A stretch of DNA of 21,338 nt from Holosporales bacterium (GCA_031270515.1 JAISXM010000081.1:1-21338), one strand, 5' to 3'; counted from the first letter of the stretch, positions 7,350-15,434 are shown. The notes: generated from the letters alone by a model not told the origin. Made by a program: numbers and translations.

Positions 7350-8615
7350 TTATTGTTGTATACCGGTACATCCTTGGTCAGCAGCAAGTTTGTAATACTT
7401 GGCGGCTTCTGCAAGATTTTCCTCTACTCCAAACCCGTGTTCCAAACATATCCCATACTCGCACTGCGCCTCGGCATATCCTTGGTCAGCAGCAAGTTTG
7501 TAATACTTGACGGCATCTTCCGAATTTATACCTACTCCCACCCGGTATGTCAAACATTCCCCATATTTGTATTGTGCGGCGTAATATCCCTGATCAGCAC
7601 TACGTTTGTAATACTTGGCGGCTTCTGCAAGATTTTCCTCAACTCCAATTTCTTCCAAGCAGCGCCCATAACTATATTGTGCCAGGGCGTTTCCTTGCTT
7701 AGCACTAAGTCTGTAGTACTTAGCTGCGTCTGCTTTATTTTCCGGAACTCCATCCCCGTTATAAAGACATTCCCCATAGCGGTATTGCGCCTGTGCCAAT
7801 ACTCCGTGGAATCGCGCCAATGCACGCTCGTTTTCAACTATAGTCCTATAGATCTTGACTGCTTCCTCTCTATTCATCTCAACTCCAATACCGTGGTCCA
7901 AACAGTATCCATAGTTGTATAGCGCACAGATATCACCTCGCTTTGCAGCCCATAGGAAAATTTTAGCTGCGGACACTTTTTCTTTGCTGAATTCTTCGGA
8001 GCAGGACACTCCCTCTTCGGAGCAGGACACTCCCTCTTCTAATACAAAGCAAAATATTCCACGTATGAAAAGAAAAGCCAACAAATTAAGTGCTTGAGGG
8101 TTGTCGCGAACATAATCTGGATTTAGACGCCTTCTTACATCAATTACAATCCTCCCGTTGGGGAAGTAAGCGTTCCGTTCCAAATTTTCCCGCAAAAACG
8201 TGGTTGGAACGACATTCCCATTTGCCATTGCTAAAAAGCCCTCATCCATTCTCTCAGAAAATGTCCTGGCAGAAGTGCAACCATCAGGATACAACATTGG
8301 CGCAAAATCTTTCAGATATATGGATATGTAGCCGTCCTGAAACGCCACCCCCTTAGGTAGAGGTATCTTTCCATTGGCAAATTCTTGCACCCTGGACGTC
8401 AGCAGATCAACATCCTGTCTTATGTCTGGATCAGCAAAATTAGCTAACGCAGCTGGTGCAACTAACTCAGCTAACGTAACTGGTGCAGCAAACTTAGCTA
8501 ACGTAGCTGGCTCCGCAAACTCAGCTAACCCAGCTGGCGCAGCAAACTCAGCTGACTCAGCAGCATACATTACACACGGCAACATAGCGCAACAAAAAAC
8601 GGCAATACGACGCAT
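7350..8615 (-). CDS. Secreted Sel1-repeat protein with Ala-rich nonapeptide repeats
   Basis: The start is taken at the ATG at 8615 (421 residues), which gives a clear signal peptide, MRRIAVFCCAMLPCVMYA, cut before AESAEF; the frame extends upstream to a TTG at 8660, but that lies at the promoter. Behind the signal peptide come four to five 9-residue repeats (AEFAAPAGL, AEFAEPATL, AKFAAPVTL, AELVAPAAL) encoded by 27-bp units at 8443-8550. A 21-bp duplication at 7998-8039 gives EEGVSCS twice. The C-terminal half is about five to six Sel1 (TPR-like) repeats of some 36 residues, of the type AAKYYKLAADQGYAEAQ with GxGVxxN. Sel1 proteins are protein-binding scaffolds; secreted ones often act in host interaction or envelope stress, so that role is inference. 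A promoter is visible at 8647-8676. The gene converges on pnp and shares no operon signal with lepA. Confidence 0.85.
   Translation of the reverse strand: MRRIAVFCCAMLPCVMYAAESAEFAAPAGLAEFAEPATLAKFAAPVTLAELVAPAALANFADPDIRQDVDLLTSRVQEFANGKIPLPKGVAFQDGYISIYLKDFAPMLYPDGCTSARTFSERMDEGFLAMANGNVVPTTFLRENLERNAYFPNGRIVIDVRRRLNPDYVRDNPQALNLLAFLFIRGIFCFVLEEGVSCSEEGVSCSEEFSKEKVSAAKIFLWAAKRGDICALYNYGYCLDHGIGVEMNREEAVKIYRTIVENERALARFHGVLAQAQYRYGECLYNGDGVPENKADAAKYYRLSAKQGNALAQYSYGRCLEEIGVEENLAEAAKYYKRSADQGYYAAQYKYGECLTYRVGVGINSEDAVKYYKLAADQGYAEAQCEYGICLEHGFGVEENLAEAAKYYKLAADQGCTGIQQ
7998..8039 (-). repeat. 21-bp in-frame tandem duplication in the Sel1 gene
   Basis: GGAGCAGGACACTCCCTCTTC occurs at 7998-8018 and again identically at 8019-8039. 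It encodes EEGVSCS twice; exact identity points to a recent event. Confidence 0.9.
8443..8550 (-). repeat. 27-bp in-frame tandem repeat, four units, in the Sel1 gene
   Basis: Four units that begin GCTAACG/C and end CAAACTCA or a close variant lie at 8443, 8470, 8497 and 8524. They encode the Ala-rich nonapeptide behind the signal peptide. Confidence 0.9.
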
Positions 8616-8646
8616 AACGCACCAACAAAACGATCTCCATACTTGT

Positions 8647-8676
8647 ATATTAGCGTACAAGCGCCACGACTTTCAA
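8647..8676 (-). promoter_or_regulatory. Sigma70-type promoter of the Sel1 gene
   Basis: On the minus strand, TTGAAA (8676-8671), an 18-bp spacer and TAATAT (8652-8647), ending about 31 bp upstream of the ATG at 8615. Confidence 0.6.
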
Positions 8677-8792
8677 CATAAATCTGCGGGGAAGGAAATG
8701 TACAAAAAGTATATGCGTTACTACTCAGCAATGCTATAGCTAGCCCCATGCGACCCTAGACACGTATTTCGCTTTAGGCTCGTGTATCCCTG

Positions 8793-8869
8793 CCAATAAA
8801 AACAATTTGAATTTTTATCATCGCCTAATCCTTGTAATACAACGAATTTCAAATTGTTTATTATGGGGG
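8793..8869 (+). repeat. Palindromic intergenic element, copy G
   Basis: 77-bp copy in plus orientation, one of the best preserved. The left arm is CCAATAAAAACAATTTGAA, the inner block TTTTTATCATCGCCTAATCC, and the right arm TTTCAAATTGTTTATTATGG, followed by GGGCCC. It lies about 70 bp behind the lepA stop. Confidence 0.85.
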
Positions 8870-8936
8870 CCCAGTATATATGGCGAATGCATTTACAATT
8901 CTGGCCTACACTCAATATCCCCTCAGATATCTTTCG

Positions 8937-10775
8937 TTAATCGTCCATCTTCAGCGCCGCAATAAACGCACTCTGCGGAATCTCCACATTCCCCAGCTGC
9001 CGCATTCGCTTTTTTCCGGCCTTCTGCTTATCCAACAGCTTCCGCTTCCTGGTGATGTCGCCACCGTAGCATTTCGCCAGCACGTCCTTCCTCAGCGCAG
9101 AAATTGTTTCACGCGCGATAATCTTCCCTCCAATTGCAGCCTGAATCGCAATTTTGAACAGCTGCTTTGGGATCAGATCCTTGAGGCGCTCGCACAACAT
9201 ACGCCCGCGAGACTCCGCCCTGCTGCGGTTTATGATCATGGATAGCGCGTCGATCGGCTCCCCGTTCACCAAAATCGACACTTTAACCAAATCGCCCTCG
9301 CGGTACCCGTCCAGCACATAATCCAACGATGCATATCCGCTGCTGATGGACTTTAGGCGATCATAAAAATCATACACTACCTCGTTCAGAGGCAACCTAT
9401 ACACGACCATGACCCTGTTGCCCACGTAGCTGATGTCGACCTGCTCGCCGCGCCGCTCAATGCACAGCCCCAGAATCGACCCAAGGTACTCGTCGGGCAC
9501 AAGAATGGTCGATTTAATCCACGGCTCTTCAATCAATTCGATCTTTACAACGTCTGGCATATCTACGGGGTTGTGCAAATCTATGACCTGCCCACTCGTC
9601 AGGTGAATTTTATACACCACGCTTGGGGCCGTCGTTATTAGGTCCAGGTTGAACTCCCGCTCTAAGCGCTCCTGCATTATTTCCAGGTGCAGTAGTCCCA
9701 AGAAGCCGCACCGGAACCCGTACCCCAAGGCGCCAGAATGCTCTGGTTCGTATTGGAAGCTTGCGTCGTTTAGGTGCAATTTTTCCAAGCTGTCCCTTAA
9801 CTTTTCGAACTCATCCGCATCCGACGGGAACAAGCTGCAGAACACCACCGGAATCGACGGACGGAACCCCTTTAGAGCATGAAGCGCGGGGCGTCGCTCC
9901 TCCGTGATTGTGTCCCCCACGCGGCAGTCTGCGACTTGCTTGATGCCCGCGGTGATGTACCCAACTTCCCCGGGGTATAGGGCGCTGGCGTCCACGCGCT
10001 TTGGAGTGAAGTAGCCGACTTGCCCTGCTTCATATGAGGCGCCGGTTTCCATCATGCGTATTTTTAGGCCGGCTTTGAGGGTGCCTTGGATGATGCGCAC
10101 AATGACGATAACTCCAGCGTATGCGTCGTACCAACTGTCGATGAGCAGGGCCTTTAGCGGGACTGTCTCTAAGGCAACGCTGTCCGCCGGGACGATGCTA
10201 TCCCCGGTGTCGGCTTCCAATACGAACGGAGGCGGAAGCTTGTGGACTATGGCTTCAAGGACTTCCTTTATCCCAACTCCAGTTTTTGCCGAAATCATGA
10301 TTGTGTTGCTTGTATCCAGTCCAGTTACTTCTTCGACTTGTCGTTTTATGCGCTCTGGATCTGCGGCTGGGAGGTCTATTTTATTTAGTACAGGAACGAT
10401 TTCATGGTTATTTTCGATCGCATAGTACACGTTCGCGATGGTCTGCGCTTCTACGCCTTGGCTTGCGTCAACGACAAGGATTGACCCTTCACACGCAGCG
10501 AGGGAGCGGCTGACTTCGTACGAAAAGTCGACATGCCCCGGGGTGTCAATCAGGTTCAGCGTGTAGGTTTGCCCGTTGTCTGCGACGTAAATCAGGCGCA
10601 CGGTTTGGGCTTTTATTGTAATCCCGCGCTCTCGCTCAATATCCATGGAGTCGAGCACCTGCGTTTTCATTTCGCGAGCGTCAAGCGCCCCACAGAACTC
10701 GATCAATCTATCTGCTAGCGTGGACTTGCCGTGGTCTATGTGCGCAATAATGGCAAAATTTCGAATGTGCTGCAT
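8937..10775 (-). CDS. lepA: Elongation factor 4 (ribosome back-translocating GTPase LepA)
   Basis: Translational GTPase that binds stalled or pre-translocation ribosomes; membrane-associated or cytosolic. Of 612 residues (family about 600), G1 is AHIDHGKST (11-19), the G2 region GITIKAQT (51-58), G3 DTPGH (77-81), G4 NKID (131-134) and G5 ISAKTG (near 160). The LepA-specific C-terminal domain is complete and ends RKLLDKQKAGKKRMRQLGNV-EIPQSAF. The ATG at 10775 starts exactly at the conserved MQHIRNFAIIAHIDHG; only a weak ribosome binding site (CGGAA) precedes it. It is downstream of the beta-helix gene on the same strand, but a 256-bp gap with copy H separates them, so it is probably a separate unit. 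In many proteobacteria lepA is next to lepB; here it is not. Confidence 0.97.
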   Translation of the reverse strand: MQHIRNFAIIAHIDHGKSTLADRLIEFCGALDAREMKTQVLDSMDIERERGITIKAQTVRLIYVADNGQTYTLNLIDTPGHVDFSYEVSRSLAACEGSILVVDASQGVEAQTIANVYYAIENNHEIVPVLNKIDLPAADPERIKRQVEEVTGLDTSNTIMISAKTGVGIKEVLEAIVHKLPPPFVLEADTGDSIVPADSVALETVPLKALLIDSWYDAYAGVIVIVRIIQGTLKAGLKIRMMETGASYEAGQVGYFTPKRVDASALYPGEVGYITAGIKQVADCRVGDTITEERRPALHALKGFRPSIPVVFCSLFPSDADEFEKLRDSLEKLHLNDASFQYEPEHSGALGYGFRCGFLGLLHLEIMQERLEREFNLDLITTAPSVVYKIHLTSGQVIDLHNPVDMPDVVKIELIEEPWIKSTILVPDEYLGSILGLCIERRGEQVDISYVGNRVMVVYRLPLNEVVYDFYDRLKSISSGYASLDYVLDGYREGDLVKVSILVNGEPIDALSMIINRSRAESRGRMLCERLKDLIPKQLFKIAIQAAIGGKIIARETISALRKDVLAKCYGGDITRKRKLLDKQKAGKKRMRQLGNVEIPQSAFIAALKMDD

Positions 10776-10870
10776 GAATCAATTCCGTAACGCAGGCTAT
10801 AGGTCACGCTATTGAACTTTGAGAAATAATTCAAGCCCTCCCTGTGACTGCAGATCGCATTATACCTGCT

Positions 10871-10943
10871 CATGTAAACAATTTGAACATAATTTGAACG
10901 TTTATCCTAGCCCAACATTACGTTCAAATTGTTTTTATGGGGG
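10871..10943 (+). repeat. Palindromic intergenic element, copy H
   Basis: 73-bp copy in plus orientation between the beta-helix gene and lepA. The left arm is reduced (GTAAACAATTTGAAC) and has its own short echo, AATTTGAACG. The inner block is TTTATCCTAGCCCAAC and the right arm GTTCAAATTGTTTTTATGGG. Confidence 0.75.
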
Positions 10944-11031
10944 ACCCGAGCAAACCGCCTGAAAACCCCGCAGCACATTGTTTTAGGAATACGGTGAATA
11001 AAACAAAGGCGTTGTTGGGGGGGCAAGCGAC

Positions 11032-11979
11032 TCAGCCATATCGTACATGCGCATCGGAATCATAAATATGCAACACTGACGAGTCCGTTATTTTTGCCTC
11101 ACACGAATCTTCTACTTTCAAGCAAAATCCTTCGCACTGTGCCATAGAAGCTGCTGAACTACGCAACACGTGAACCAATAATCCTGGATTCCGTGAAAAA
11201 TGACATCGCTCCATTTCTACCGAACCGAGGTTTTCTACTTTCACTACGGTCAGTACATCTTTTGGCGTTTGAGTCGTTCCTAAAATCGTGCATTCAATGA
11301 AGTGTGCAGTAGAGCCGCTGGCCACGACACCATATTCTGGATCATTCATTTCAAATACGCAATGTTCAAATATGCCAACACTACTGGATGTGAGTGCAAC
11401 CAACGCTCCTGGTGATGTGCGTCGCAGCGTACAATTGTAAAAGACAACGAAGCTGTCCTCCTCGCAAGATAAGGCTGGCTCGTTTCCCGTGAATGTTAGG
11501 GTGCAATTTCTAAGAAATACCTTTCCACTTTCTAATATACGGATGCTCCCACCTATAATCAAGTTTTCGAATAAAACGCAGCCATCCGACATATATATTT
11601 CTTTAAATAGAATAGTTCTTTGAGGACTTTGGTTAGGAAGGATGCTTTCATCGCATATGATCATGCCACTGTCGCGAATGTATTGCTTATGAATGGACAA
11701 GGTGTACATTATTTTGTATATCCGCAAGTCTGCTGCTATATGTGGGGATAATTCCTGTATAAGCCACTCTATATTATAGTGCTTTGTTTTCGTTGGTTTA
11801 TAATACACGGTAATCTGCGTTTCTGTAGGTATGGCGCTCCTTTTAAATTCGTCAAAATCAAATAGTGCATACGGTGGCAGTATCTCGTTGTACGCATATT
11901 GCGCTGCGAGTAATTCGCTTGATGATAACGATGCCAGTCCAAGCATTACGTTCATCATTAATAAACTTATTCTATTCAT
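11032..11979 (-). CDS. Secreted right-handed beta-helix (PbH1-type) repeat protein
   Basis: 315 residues. The signal peptide MNRISLLMMNVMLGLASLSS runs to about residue 26 (LLAAQ). From about residue 120 on, short strands repeat in rungs of 20-25 residues, each with a Cys near the turn: VFLRNCTLTF, VVFYNCTLRR, VGIFEHCVFEM, AHFIECTIL, VEMERCHFS. This is the pattern of parallel beta-helix proteins (pectate-lyase-like fold), which include polysaccharide-acting enzymes, adhesins and passive exported stalks. I see no catalytic motif, so enzyme activity is not claimed. The aligned Cys residues could form a ladder. AGGAT lies 6 nt upstream of the ATG, a good ribosome binding site. The start overlaps the end of a doubtful 69-residue frame. 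The N-terminal 90 residues (before the helix) match nothing I know. Confidence 0.75.
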   Translation of the reverse strand: MNRISLLMMNVMLGLASLSSSELLAAQYAYNEILPPYALFDFDEFKRSAIPTETQITVYYKPTKTKHYNIEWLIQELSPHIAADLRIYKIMYTLSIHKQYIRDSGMIICDESILPNQSPQRTILFKEIYMSDGCVLFENLIIGGSIRILESGKVFLRNCTLTFTGNEPALSCEEDSFVVFYNCTLRRTSPGALVALTSSSVGIFEHCVFEMNDPEYGVVASGSTAHFIECTILGTTQTPKDVLTVVKVENLGSVEMERCHFSRNPGLLVHVLRSSAASMAQCEGFCLKVEDSCEAKITDSSVLHIYDSDAHVRYG

Positions 11980-12181
11980 ATTGTAATCCTAAAAAAATTA
12001 AACTATTTAGCAAGGATACCGAGTCACCATAACAAAAGAAGATCTCCGGTATCTTTAGCACAGCGTTGAGCATTGCGTAATGATGCCCGAACGCCCTACC
12101 TTTGTTCGTTAATATCCGATATTCGACATCAAAAGTCAATCGCTTTTTTTCAGAGAGTCGCGCTGTTCCGATAAAATCCAT
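11972..12181 (-). CDS. Doubtful small protein upstream of the beta-helix gene
   Basis: 69 residues with an ATG at 12181 but no visible ribosome binding site. Its stop overlaps the beta-helix ATG by 8 nt, an arrangement typical of coupled genes and the only argument for it. No family is recognised; the C-terminus (EIFFCYGDSVSLLNSLIFLG) is hydrophobic. It may equally be leader sequence. Confidence 0.2.
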   Translation of the reverse strand: MDFIGTARLSEKKRLTFDVEYRILTNKGRAFGHHYAMLNAVLKIPEIFFCYGDSVSLLNSLIFLGLQYE

Positions 12182-12354
12182 GAGACTTGTGCTTTTGATC
12201 GCGCAGAGACGCGGGGCTGGAACTAGCGCACATCAGGCACTATCGCACAAAAGCGTGACGCGAGGTTTTGCATAAAAGATAACGCCTTGTGCAAACGGCC
12301 CTTCCGCAAGACAGCAATACGATGCAAAACTATAACAATTTGGACCCTTCAGGC
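12182..12354. other. Gap behind lspA
   Basis: 173 bp in which I see no gene and no family repeat; together with the doubtful frame at 11972-12181 it separates lspA from the beta-helix gene by 375 bp. Confidence 0.4.
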
Positions 12355-12882
12355 CTAGCGTCGTTTTGATGTACTTCCTTTGTTGTTTTTCAACGAATAC
12401 AGCATCAAGCAACACACGCCAACCACGATTGCCGAATCCGCCACGTTAAATGCAGGCCAATGCCACTCCAAAATTGTCCAAGAAAACAAGGTCAGCTTTT
12501 TAATGTAGCAATCGATAAAATCGATGACTGACCCGTAAATCACTCGATCCGCCACATTTCCAAGCGCCCCGCCTATGATCCCGCCTATGCACACAGAGGG
12601 AATCCAATGCGTCGCCGTTACAAACTGGCGGATCAAATAGACCAACAGCGCGCCCACCGTCGTCCATATGACGGCGAGTTGCCATGTGTTTCCGTTGCTC
12701 AGCATGCCGAAGCTTATTCCAATATTTCGAAAGTGCACAATATTAAGACACGGGCACACTGCAATAATTTCATGCAGAGACAAGTTGTTGATTACAAGCG
12801 ATTTTGTAATTTGGTCAATGATTAATACACAAAGTAATACGAATCCCCCTTTTACGGATGCGGTATTCACGTTATCCCTCAT
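12355..12882 (-). CDS. lspA: Lipoprotein signal peptidase (signal peptidase II)
   Basis: Inner-membrane aspartyl protease that cuts the signal peptide from prolipoproteins. With the ATG at 12882 it has 175 residues, usual for the family (160-170). Four hydrophobic segments are visible. Motifs: DQITKSLV (23-30), FRNIGISFG (51-59), GGALGNVADRVIYGSVIDF with catalytic Asp112 (104-122), and PAFNVADSAIVVG with catalytic Asp149 (143-155). The frame is open much further upstream, but that part lies inside the preceding gene and would add a basic non-family extension. The start overlaps the upstream gene by 11 nt, so coupling is likely. Possible substrates in this window are not obvious: none of the exported proteins here has a good lipobox. 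Confidence 0.93.
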   Translation of the reverse strand: MRDNVNTASVKGGFVLLCVLIIDQITKSLVINNLSLHEIIAVCPCLNIVHFRNIGISFGMLSNGNTWQLAVIWTTVGALLVYLIRQFVTATHWIPSVCIGGIIGGALGNVADRVIYGSVIDFIDCYIKKLTLFSWTILEWHWPAFNVADSAIVVGVCCLMLYSLKNNKGSTSKRR

Positions 12883-13600
12883 TCTCCAACGATGCATTTT
12901 TGGCGATTGCATTGTCATATTTGTGGGACGAGTCAGACGCTGCCGCCGCAGCCTCATCCAAATATGACGAACCGGATGGCGCGCTTCCGTCAAACGTATG
13001 GCCCCCCTCCAGCGTATGGCCCCCTTCAAACTTATGGTGCGCGTCGGCTAAGTCTGAGGATTTTCGCGCGGCCTTGGGGGATGAGCTGCCTTGGCGATTC
13101 TGTTCTGCGCGAAGCGTTGGGGAGTCGCGGTAGCCATTGCGGGAATAAGTGTCGCGCGCAGAGTGCGTGTCGCGCGCAGAGTGTCCGCCGCATCCCCGTG
13201 CAGGAGCATCATATTGGGACGCATAATATTGGTCGATGTCGTCATTGGTGCCGCTGTCGTCTGAATTCCGCGGGCATTCCCGCTCGCCGCCCCAGTCGCC
13301 TTGTTCTGCGCGCGCCTTCATCTTTTGGAATTGTCGCTCCTCCCAATCTGGCCGCAAAAATGACATCCAGCGTGGGCTAAGCCCTATGTCGGATAATTTT
13401 AATTTGCCAATTCGCACGGCGTGGTGCAACAGCTGAATCGCGAACGCTAGAAGCACCCACAGAGGCCAAAATCCGCCGCCGGTGGCTCCCCACGCGATAA
13501 TGCAGAAAAACGATATGGCGCCACATATGAGGACGTCGTGGTAGAATGCCCTGAGTTCACGAATATATCGACGTATTGCGTAGTCTTGCTCGTCCGACAT
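12872..13600 (-). CDS. 2TM-domain membrane protein with a repeat-rich hydrophilic tail
   Basis: The start is taken at the ATG at 13600 (242 residues; GGTGG lies 5 nt upstream). Residues 8-95 match the 2TM domain pattern: a basic, helical RRYIRELRAFYHD, two hydrophobic segments (about 22-38 and 44-62) around GGGFWPLWVLLAFAIQLLHH, then DWEERQFQKMK. The function of the 2TM family is poorly known; it is a small membrane anchor found alone or fused to other domains. From about 100 on, the tail is low-complexity, Ser/Asp/Gly/Arg-rich and probably disordered, with in-frame duplications (HSARDTHSARDT; FEGGHTLEGGHTFDG). An upstream extension of the frame to 13714 has no support. It overlaps lspA by 11 nt and is probably expressed with it; a role with envelope proteins is inference only. 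Confidence 0.65.
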   Translation of the reverse strand: MSDEQDYAIRRYIRELRAFYHDVLICGAISFFCIIAWGATGGGFWPLWVLLAFAIQLLHHAVRIGKLKLSDIGLSPRWMSFLRPDWEERQFQKMKARAEQGDWGGERECPRNSDDSGTNDDIDQYYASQYDAPARGCGGHSARDTHSARDTYSRNGYRDSPTLRAEQNRQGSSSPKAARKSSDLADAHHKFEGGHTLEGGHTFDGSAPSGSSYLDEAAAAASDSSHKYDNAIAKNASLENEG

Positions 13601-13706
13601 AAGCCACCAATTTACTAAAGCAACGCATGGCTCATTGTACACCACGTGTAAAATAAATCCAAATATACCCGCATGTATGGTTCGTCGTTTCGATGCTCGA
13701 CGGGAT

Positions 13707-13731
13707 CCCTTCAACTAGTTGAATGGGGGCC
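13707..13731. repeat. Perfect 14-bp palindrome in CCC/GGG frame, possible relic L of the palindromic family
   Basis: TTCAACTAGTTGAA (13710-13723) is a perfect palindrome flanked by CCC on the left and TGGGGGCCC on the right. The TGGGGGCCC edge is the same as in copies F and G, so this may be an internally deleted family member; the inner sequence differs, so the link is uncertain. Confidence 0.4.
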
Positions 13732-13857
13732 CGCGCTTGAGCAGTACGTCTAGTACAGCCCTTCGTCTGCGCTTCGAGACTCCTGCCAGCCCTGCTTTTT
13801 ATGAATGCTAGTCGATTCTTTTGCAAAATAATAATGGTGAAACGATTAAAATCATGA

Positions 13858-13887
13858 TTGAAATCTGATGGATTGATGTGGTATATA
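13858..13887 (+). promoter_or_regulatory. Sigma70-type promoter of the second Sel1 gene
   Basis: TTGAAA (13858-13863), an 18-bp spacer and TATATA (13882-13887), 31 bp before the ATG. The same -35 word and spacer length are found upstream of the first Sel1 gene. Confidence 0.6.
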
Positions 13888-13918
13888 AGATTATGTATTT
13901 TTTAACATAGGTTATATT

Positions 13919-15169
13919 ATGATGATGCGTCTTATATTATTGTGCGGCTTGGCTATGCCATGCATGGCGTCTGTGGGGGCGAATCCTCCAATGCGTTACT
14001 CCAGGCATATAAACTCGAAAATGGAGACATTCGCGAATCGCTGCCCACAAAAACTAGAAGAATTTGTTGGCGCTCTATACAACAAAGTTGAGTCTACTTC
14101 ACGCGAGGATCGGCAACAAATCACTGAGCGTTCGCGCGTCAGTGGCGACGGGCTGCCTTTTGCGTCATTGAGCGCACGTGATCAAGAATCACTGAATATG
14201 GCATGTCTGATGATAGTTGGGGCATCAAGTGGAGATCAACATTGTCTGCGTATGTTGAGGAGTCCGTCCGCAGCAGACATGCGCCCTAAAGATAGAAGCG
14301 AGTCTATGCAGTTTCAGAGAGAGGCTACTCATTTTTACAGACAGAATGCTGAAACAAATCTCGATTGCGCATACTATTCTGCATGTCGTCTGTTGTTTGG
14401 AATAGGCGTTCAGCAAAATGTATCATTGGCAGCAGATTACTTATGGATGGCTGTACGTGGAGGACACTCAGCCGGTCAGTATCTACTCTGTGCAGCTGCC
14501 GCGTTGAAGCCCGAGTATCTTCAGCGATCGACGGATTTTTCTGTATTTATATTAGAATGCGTGAAGCAAAGTGCCGATCAGGGGTATCCTCCTGCCCAAG
14601 CCGTATACGGGGTGTCTTTAATGAAAGAAGGACGATTTTCGGAGGCGGTTGAATACTATAGACGGAGCGCAGAACAAGGTGATGAAAGTGGCCAACACTT
14701 CTATGGAGCCAGCTTGTACAAAGGACTTGTCCGTAGAGACCTAGCGGCGGCGGTTCTTTACTTAAAACTGAGTGCAGATCAAGGGGACGCAAGTTCCCAA
14801 TGTGACTATGGCCTTTTTCTAATGCAAGGAGAATGTGTTCCAAAAAATCCAGCTCTGGCGGTTTCTTACTTTAAACTGAGTGCAGATCAAGGATGTGCGG
14901 TAGCTCAGTTCAACTATGGACGCGCCTTAGCGTATGGGGAGGGCATTCCAGCAAATCTAGCTGCGGCGGCTTCTTTCTTCCGACTGAGTGCAGATCAAGG
15001 ATACGCACCCGCCCAACACTGCTATGGGGCCGCCTTAATGTGTGGGGAAGGCGTTGAACGAGATCTAGTTCGCGCAGGTCATTATTTAAGACTGGCGGTA
15101 TCTCAAGGACTCACAGGTGCATTAGCAGATTTGCTTAGCCTTCAGACGATGATGCGCACTTCATCGTGA
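13919..15169 (+). CDS. Secreted Sel1-repeat protein
   Basis: 416 residues. The signal peptide MMMRLILLCGLAMPCMASVGA is followed by a non-repeated region to about residue 140, then about six Sel1 repeats to about 405, of the type AASYFKLSADQGCAVAQFNYG with GEGIPANL turns. Repeats 3-6 are regular; the first two (YYSACRLLFGIGVQQNV; QYLLCAAAALKPEYLQ) are degenerate. ATAGG lies 7 nt before the ATG. The repeats resemble those of the 7350-8615 protein (KLAADQG against KLSADQG), so the two may be paralogues that lie on opposite strands 5 kb apart. Sel1 arrays bind other proteins; export suggests a periplasmic or host-directed role, which the sequence does not prove. Confidence 0.87.
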   Translation: MMMRLILLCGLAMPCMASVGANPPMRYSRHINSKMETFANRCPQKLEEFVGALYNKVESTSREDRQQITERSRVSGDGLPFASLSARDQESLNMACLMIVGASSGDQHCLRMLRSPSAADMRPKDRSESMQFQREATHFYRQNAETNLDCAYYSACRLLFGIGVQQNVSLAADYLWMAVRGGHSAGQYLLCAAAALKPEYLQRSTDFSVFILECVKQSADQGYPPAQAVYGVSLMKEGRFSEAVEYYRRSAEQGDESGQHFYGASLYKGLVRRDLAAAVLYLKLSADQGDASSQCDYGLFLMQGECVPKNPALAVSYFKLSADQGCAVAQFNYGRALAYGEGIPANLAAAASFFRLSADQGYAPAQHCYGAALMCGEGVERDLVRAGHYLRLAVSQGLTGALADLLSLQTMMRTSS

Positions 15170-15284
15170 CACGACACAGACGATGCGTTGCCATGAGGTA
15201 TTGTGTCCTGTGGAAAACTGTTGCAAGCGCACTGTCGTAAGCACGGCGAGAAGCCTTGCGCACGGCAGCAATTTGTTGTGCAAG

Positions 15285-15357
15285 TGCCCAGAGATGGAAT
15301 TGAACCAACGACACAAGGATTTTCAGTCCTTTGCTCTACCAACTGAGCTATCTGGGC
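15285..15357 (-). tRNA. tRNA-Phe (GAA)
   Basis: The cloverleaf folds on the minus strand: acceptor GCCCAGA/TCTGGGC, D stem GCTC/GAGC with AGTTGGTA loop, anticodon stem AAGGA/TCCTT with loop CTGAAAA (anticodon GAA), and T stem GTTGG/CCATC with TTCAATT loop. The T stem has one T-T mismatch. The discriminator is A at 15285 and CCA is not encoded (CTT follows). A frame over it is a translation shadow. Confidence 0.95.
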
Positions 15358-15376
15358 GCATCGAAGCACACTATAG

Positions 15377-15406
15377 AATGTATCGTACATTTAGAGATTC
15401 CGTCAA
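15377..15406 (-). promoter_or_regulatory. Promoter of tRNA-Phe
   Basis: Minus strand: TTGACG (15406-15401), an 18-bp spacer and TACATT (15382-15377), 19 bp before the tRNA 5' end. Confidence 0.55.
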
Positions 15407-15434
15407 TACGTTGTCGTGCGTTTACGCCGAGTCA

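Larger units (their letters stand above)
8616..8936. other. Intergenic region between the Sel1 gene and lepA
   Basis: About 320 bp without a gene. It holds the Sel1 promoter (8647-8676) and palindromic copy G (8793-8869) behind lepA. Nothing else is recognised. Confidence 0.6.
13601..13918. other. Divergent intergenic region
   Basis: About 318 bp between the 2TM gene (-) and the second Sel1 gene (+). It holds a compact palindrome (13707-13727) and the Sel1 promoter (13858-13887). No further gene is supported. Confidence 0.5.

Noticed and set aside
7272..7922. 216-residue plus-strand frame opposite the Sel1 gene
   Set aside because: It is the antisense shadow of the Sel1 repeats; its periodic LVSSKFVIL pattern mirrors the repeat unit.
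12233..12415. 60-residue minus-strand frame overlapping the lspA end
   Set aside because: It overlaps lspA in another frame and has no ribosome binding site or family.
15142..15390. Minus-strand open frame with IAQLVEQRTENPCVVGSIPSL
   Set aside because: This is the well-known translation of a tRNA gene; it covers tRNA-Phe.
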